Of a stretch of DNA of 34,645 nucleotides, positions 32,228 to 34,645 are shown in pieces (the stretch's first letter is position 1; each line of letters starts with the position of its first letter). The stretch lies in assembly GCA_025656455.1 (NCBI GenBank), contig JAHXHS010000052.1, positions 1-34,645 on the forward strand, in the 5' to 3' direction. Source of the stretch: Candidatus Thiodiazotropha sp. (ex Epidulcina cf. delphinae). Lineage in GTDB: Bacteria; Pseudomonadota; Gammaproteobacteria; Chromatiales; Chromatiaceae. The notes beneath the pieces are model-generated. The model was not told the origin of the DNA, did not search any database, and saw only the letters and a list, made by a program, of their open reading frames with translations. The translations under genes were made by a program, and so were the position numbers.

Positions 32228-33139
32228 TTATTCCACCGCAAGGGCCGGTGCGGAAGCGGTCACGAAATCGTCGATAATGTCGAAATCCACCTTTGGCTGA
32301 AGAGCGTCAGGCGACCCTCTGTGACCGGTGGGATGAGTGCGGAGTCTCTCCTTATCCTTCTCTATCACAGCTTCGGCGCCACAGTTTTGACAGTAGACAT
32401 AATCTCCGGTCTTCTGATTGCGGTGGATCACGATGGTGGGACCGCATAGCGGACATGCCTGTAGCGGGATACCGAGATCCGAATGCCCGAGGATGTGATT
32501 CAATCGCCCCTCGCGTCCGAGTTCGATGAAGAGATGTCCGAAATTGCCGTCGAATTGCGTATGCAGATTCATCTTGAGCCCCTGCAATGCCTGATCCCTC
32601 GACATGCCTCGGCGGTAGGGGCGGGTGCTGGTCATGGCATCGAAGGCATCGCAGATACTGACAATGCGGGAGTCCACGGAGAGATCGCTTTCGTCCAATC
32701 CATAGGGATAGCCCGCGCCGTCAGGTCGTTCATGATGATGGAGGATGGCGGTCTGAACCAGCGAGGCCAGGGGATGACCGACAAGCAGCCGTGCGCCGAT
32801 TTGCGGATGGGTCTTTATCGTTTCGTATTCCTGATCCGAGAGTCTTACCGGTTTCTTCAGCGTCGTATCCGGCACCCCGATCTTGCCGAGGTCATGCAGA
32901 AAACCACCCAAGGCGATGCGCGCCACTTGCTGTTTTTCCAATCCTATGGACGCGGCAAGGAGCCTGCAGTATTGAGAGACGCGCCAAAGATGTCCCCCCG
33001 TATAGGGATCCCGGGCTTCCACCATCCAGGCCATGACAAGCAGAGAGTGTAGCAGTGGCGCCACCTGGGGATGCGTGTTAGCCAGGGAAGGGTTGTCGGA
33101 TACAAACCACTGCTTGGTAGCGGGTAGAAGGCTGATCAT
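32228..33139 (-). CDS. HD-GYP domain protein with C-terminal zinc-ribbon-like region
   Basis: 303 residues from ATG 33139, chosen because GAGGTGG lies 7 nt upstream; an upstream ATG at 33157 has no such site. The HD-GYP domain has the HDLGKIGVPD metal motif (His82, Asp83) and RPDGAGYP (GYP at 143-145), with further ligands in LHHHERPDG and ICDAFDAMTS, so c-di-GMP phosphodiesterase activity is expected. The usual N-terminal receiver or sensor domain is missing. A C-terminal CPLC...CQNC pair (Cys229, 232, 250, 253) forms a zinc ribbon, which is an unusual addition. It is upstream of the DUF3179 gene. Confidence 0.88.
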   Translation of the reverse strand: MISLLPATKQWFVSDNPSLANTHPQVAPLLHSLLVMAWMVEARDPYTGGHLWRVSQYCRLLAASIGLEKQQVARIALGGFLHDLGKIGVPDTTLKKPVRLSDQEYETIKTHPQIGARLLVGHPLASLVQTAILHHHERPDGAGYPYGLDESDLSVDSRIVSICDAFDAMTSTRPYRRGMSRDQALQGLKMNLHTQFDGNFGHLFIELGREGRLNHILGHSDLGIPLQACPLCGPTIVIHRNQKTGDYVYCQNCGAEAVIEKDKERLRTHPTGHRGSPDALQPKVDFDIIDDFVTASAPALAVE

Positions 33140-33293
33140 AGGCTGCCACCTCGGCATTTGTCGTGACTTGGACTCCCGGTAGTGCGAAGCGGCCGATCCG
33201 TTTCACACCTTTGATGTTAGATGATACGTGGCCGATGGAAGTCTGGATTCATCAAGATCTGGGGGATCCTGCTGGTTTTCTCCAATCGATCAC

Positions 33294-34076
33294 TCACAGA
33301 AGGATACTGGCGATCTCTATACAGGTTTTTATGGGTAGCCACACTTCAAGGCGCGAGTTGTCGTCGGGATTGGCTGGGATAAAGCCATATTGCCGATAAA
33401 ACGGAATGACCTCGGGAGTCATGGGGTCAACAAACAAGCCAATGGCTGAAATTTGCTGTGCGACCAATACGGTTCGATAGATGGCATCAATCAATAGCCG
33501 TTCGCCGATCCTTTGCCCCTGGTGTGAACAAGCCACAGCGAGTCGGGCCAGCCTTACCGCGCTCAGTGGATGTGGATACTTTTTGTAATCGCTGTGGTCA
33601 GGCGGTGTTATTACGGAATATCCGGTAAGCGTGTGATATCCCATGATAGTAGTGGGAGCGGAATCCCGGCAGGCCACGTACGTTTTTGAGATGTGTTTTC
33701 CGGTTTTCTGCCGGGCTTGTTGTTGTAAGAATTGATTTAGGGCCTGTTAACACTAATCGGATTGTCACTGCCAGGGGCCATTTTTTACCCAGCAAGGCAG
33801 AACGAGCGTAGTGTAGCCCAGCTACATGAGCGAGTGATAACGCCGCTGGGTGAAAAATGGCCCCTGGCCCTTCGGGTTGCGCCTGAAAAAGCCCCACTCG
33901 GCGTTGCTCGTCGCTTATTTGGAGCGACCAAACCGCGCTCCTCGCGCCTTGATTGGGGCTTTTTCAGGCGCAACAGTGGCAATCCGATTAGTGTTAACAG
34001 GCCCTAATTCACTGATGCCGCAATCGAAAGCCTTACGATCATGTTGCCGGGTTATTTCTTCAATGATTACGGACAC
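33294..34076 (-). pseudogene. GNAT-family toxin gene interrupted by a MITE
   Basis: The toxin began at GTG 34076 (overlapping the antitoxin stop by 17 bp). Its first 24 residues, ending RKAFDCGISEL, run to about 34005. Reading resumes at 33739 as NQFLQQQARQ and continues through HISKTYVACRDS, LARLAVACSHQGQRIGERLL and FYRQYGF to the stop at 33294. The joined protein of about 171 residues matches the size and motifs of TacT/AtaT-like GNAT toxins, which acetylate aminoacyl-tRNA. Although the 265-bp insert plus the 2-bp duplication keeps the frame (267 bp), the insert carries an in-frame TAA after 31 codons, so the toxin should be inactive. Restarts within the distal part would lack the DCG region. 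Confidence 0.9.
33740..34004. mobile_element. 265-bp MITE with TA target duplication and nested inverted repeats
   Basis: Perfect terminal inverted repeats beginning GGGCCTGTTAACACTAATCG lie at 33740-33764 and 33980-34004, flanked by TA duplicates (33738-33739 and 34005-34006). Removing the element and one TA restores the toxin reading frame exactly. Inside are two further long inverted pairs, about 33770-33793/33845-33867 and 33877-33895/33955-33973, giving a cloverleaf-like fold. No transposase is encoded. TA targeting suggests mobilisation by an IS630/Tc1-mariner-type transposase. Confidence 0.9.
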
Positions 34077-34353
34077 TCACCGTATCCTTATAGTGCTTCG
34101 CGGCTTTAAGTAGTTTAGCGTTTGCCTTTGGCGGATTTTCCAAAGCTGCAAACAAGGCATCAGCGCCCGCCATCGAGAGATGCAAGGTTTCAGTCCGCTC
34201 GATCACGCTACGTGCTTTCTCCATTGCTGATTCAATAAGAAACTGTGAAAGTGTTGCGCCAGAGTAATCGGCTGCCCTTTGTATGATTTCTTGAATCTCT
34301 GTGGAGGCTCGTGCCACTAAACGGGTTTCTTTACGTTCTGTATTGGTAGCCAT
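34060..34353 (-). CDS. DUF1778 (TacA-like) antitoxin
   Basis: 97 residues. ATG 34353 (MATNTERKETRL) is chosen because AGGTGA precedes it by 5 nt. The N-terminal ribbon-helix-helix (RLVARASTEIQEIIQRAADYSGATLSQFLIESAMEKA) is the DUF1778 DNA-binding domain, and the C-terminal part (LENPPKANAKLLKAAKHY) is the toxin-neutralising tail. It overlaps the start of the GNAT toxin gene by 17 bp, the usual arrangement. It remains intact although its toxin is broken. Confidence 0.92.
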   Translation of the reverse strand: MATNTERKETRLVARASTEIQEIIQRAADYSGATLSQFLIESAMEKARSVIERTETLHLSMAGADALFAALENPPKANAKLLKAAKHYKDTVSVRNH

Positions 34354-34386
34354 CATTTCACCTGCGTTTTCCGCCAACATACACAT

Positions 34387-34645
34387 GGCGTCATTATGGC
34401 ATACAATTTGTTAGGCTACTGGAAGCGGACTTGATGACACCTACCTCACTCCGGGCATGGTCGAGAAGCCTCGATGATTCTCCAGGCGAATAGTTTTTAT
34501 GGTCGAGACAAGGGACTTCAGAAAGCTCTGGACACACTAAATGAAGCCTTTGTTCTAGTGTGGTATCCATCCCGAAAGAAAAACTCTCGCAAAGACGCCA
34601 AGATCGCAAAGCTATGATTTATTGGTTTTTAATCAGTTTTTTTAC
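34387..34645. other. Terminal intergenic region
   Basis: About 260 bp upstream of the antitoxin, presumably holding its promoter. I see no convincing gene. A reversed CTTTGCG-type repeat is at 34584-34611, and the window ends in a T-rich stretch. Confidence 0.4.
34584..34611 (-). repeat. Short interspersed repeat, copy 3 (CTTTGCG/CTTGGCG family)
   Basis: The reverse complement reads CTTTGCGATCTTGGCGTC followed by TTTGCGAGAG, closely matching copies at 129-157 and 30352-30379. Confidence 0.6.

Noticed and set aside
34394..34609. 71-codon minus-strand frame at the right edge
   Set aside because: It spans an interspersed repeat, and I see neither a ribosome-binding site nor a family resemblance.
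1..34645. CRISPR array, tRNA or rRNA genes, integrase
   Set aside because: No regularly spaced repeats, no tRNA-like cloverleaf outside the MITE, and no integrase or complete transposase were found.

Overview
The window looks like a chromosomal segment of a sulfur-oxidising gammaproteobacterium (Chromatiales-like). This is inferred from its gene content: thiocyanate hydrolase, TusA/DsrE sulfur carriers, a sulfide:quinone-oxidoreductase-type flavoprotein, autotransporters, HD-GYP and MocR regulators, and many short interspersed repeats. No rRNA, tRNA or CRISPR array was seen.

Layout. (1) 1-9.2 kb, minus strand: a caspase-like outer-membrane lipoprotein, then two paralogous autotransporters that share an almost identical C-terminal half but carry three versus four choice-of-anchor-D repeats. 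(2) 9.3-11.6 kb: an alpha/beta-hydrolase lipoprotein (plus) and a membrane-anchored Ser/Thr kinase (minus). (3) 11.7-27.7 kb: a thiocyanate/cyanate locus. It holds an outer-membrane porin, a CbiM-like cobalt permease, a cynS-methyltransferase-glcF operon, a CynR-type LysR regulator, and a long probable operon scnB-scnA-scnC-P15K-like activator-ABC transporter (ATPase, Tat-exported binding protein, two permeases)-orphan IS3 orfA-dsrE-tusA-SQR-DUF1641. (4) 27.8-30.1 kb: a MocR regulator divergent from a PhzF-family isomerase, with repeated operators between them. (5) 30.5-33.1 kb: DUF3047, DUF3179 and HD-GYP genes. (6) 33.3-34.4 kb: a DUF1778/GNAT toxin-antitoxin pair whose toxin is split by a 265-bp MITE.

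How the locus works. SCN- would cross the outer membrane through the porin and the inner membrane through the ABC importer. Thiocyanate hydrolase (SCN- + 2 H2O -> COS + NH3 + OH-) needs cobalt, which the CbiM-like permease and the P15K-like chaperone could supply. Cyanase removes cyanate. Sulfide derived from COS would pass to the SQR-type enzyme, TusA and DsrE. No COS hydrolase is visible.

The strongest new observation is a ~67-bp composite promoter present four times: upstream of the porin, upstream of cbiM, at cynR, and upstream of scnB. Each copy has an ATAG-N7-CTAT dyad (a LysR T-N11-A site), about 21 bp, TTGGAC, exactly 16 bp, then TAAATA or TAATTC. This suggests a CynR-type regulator controls a coordinated thiocyanate-cobalt regulon.
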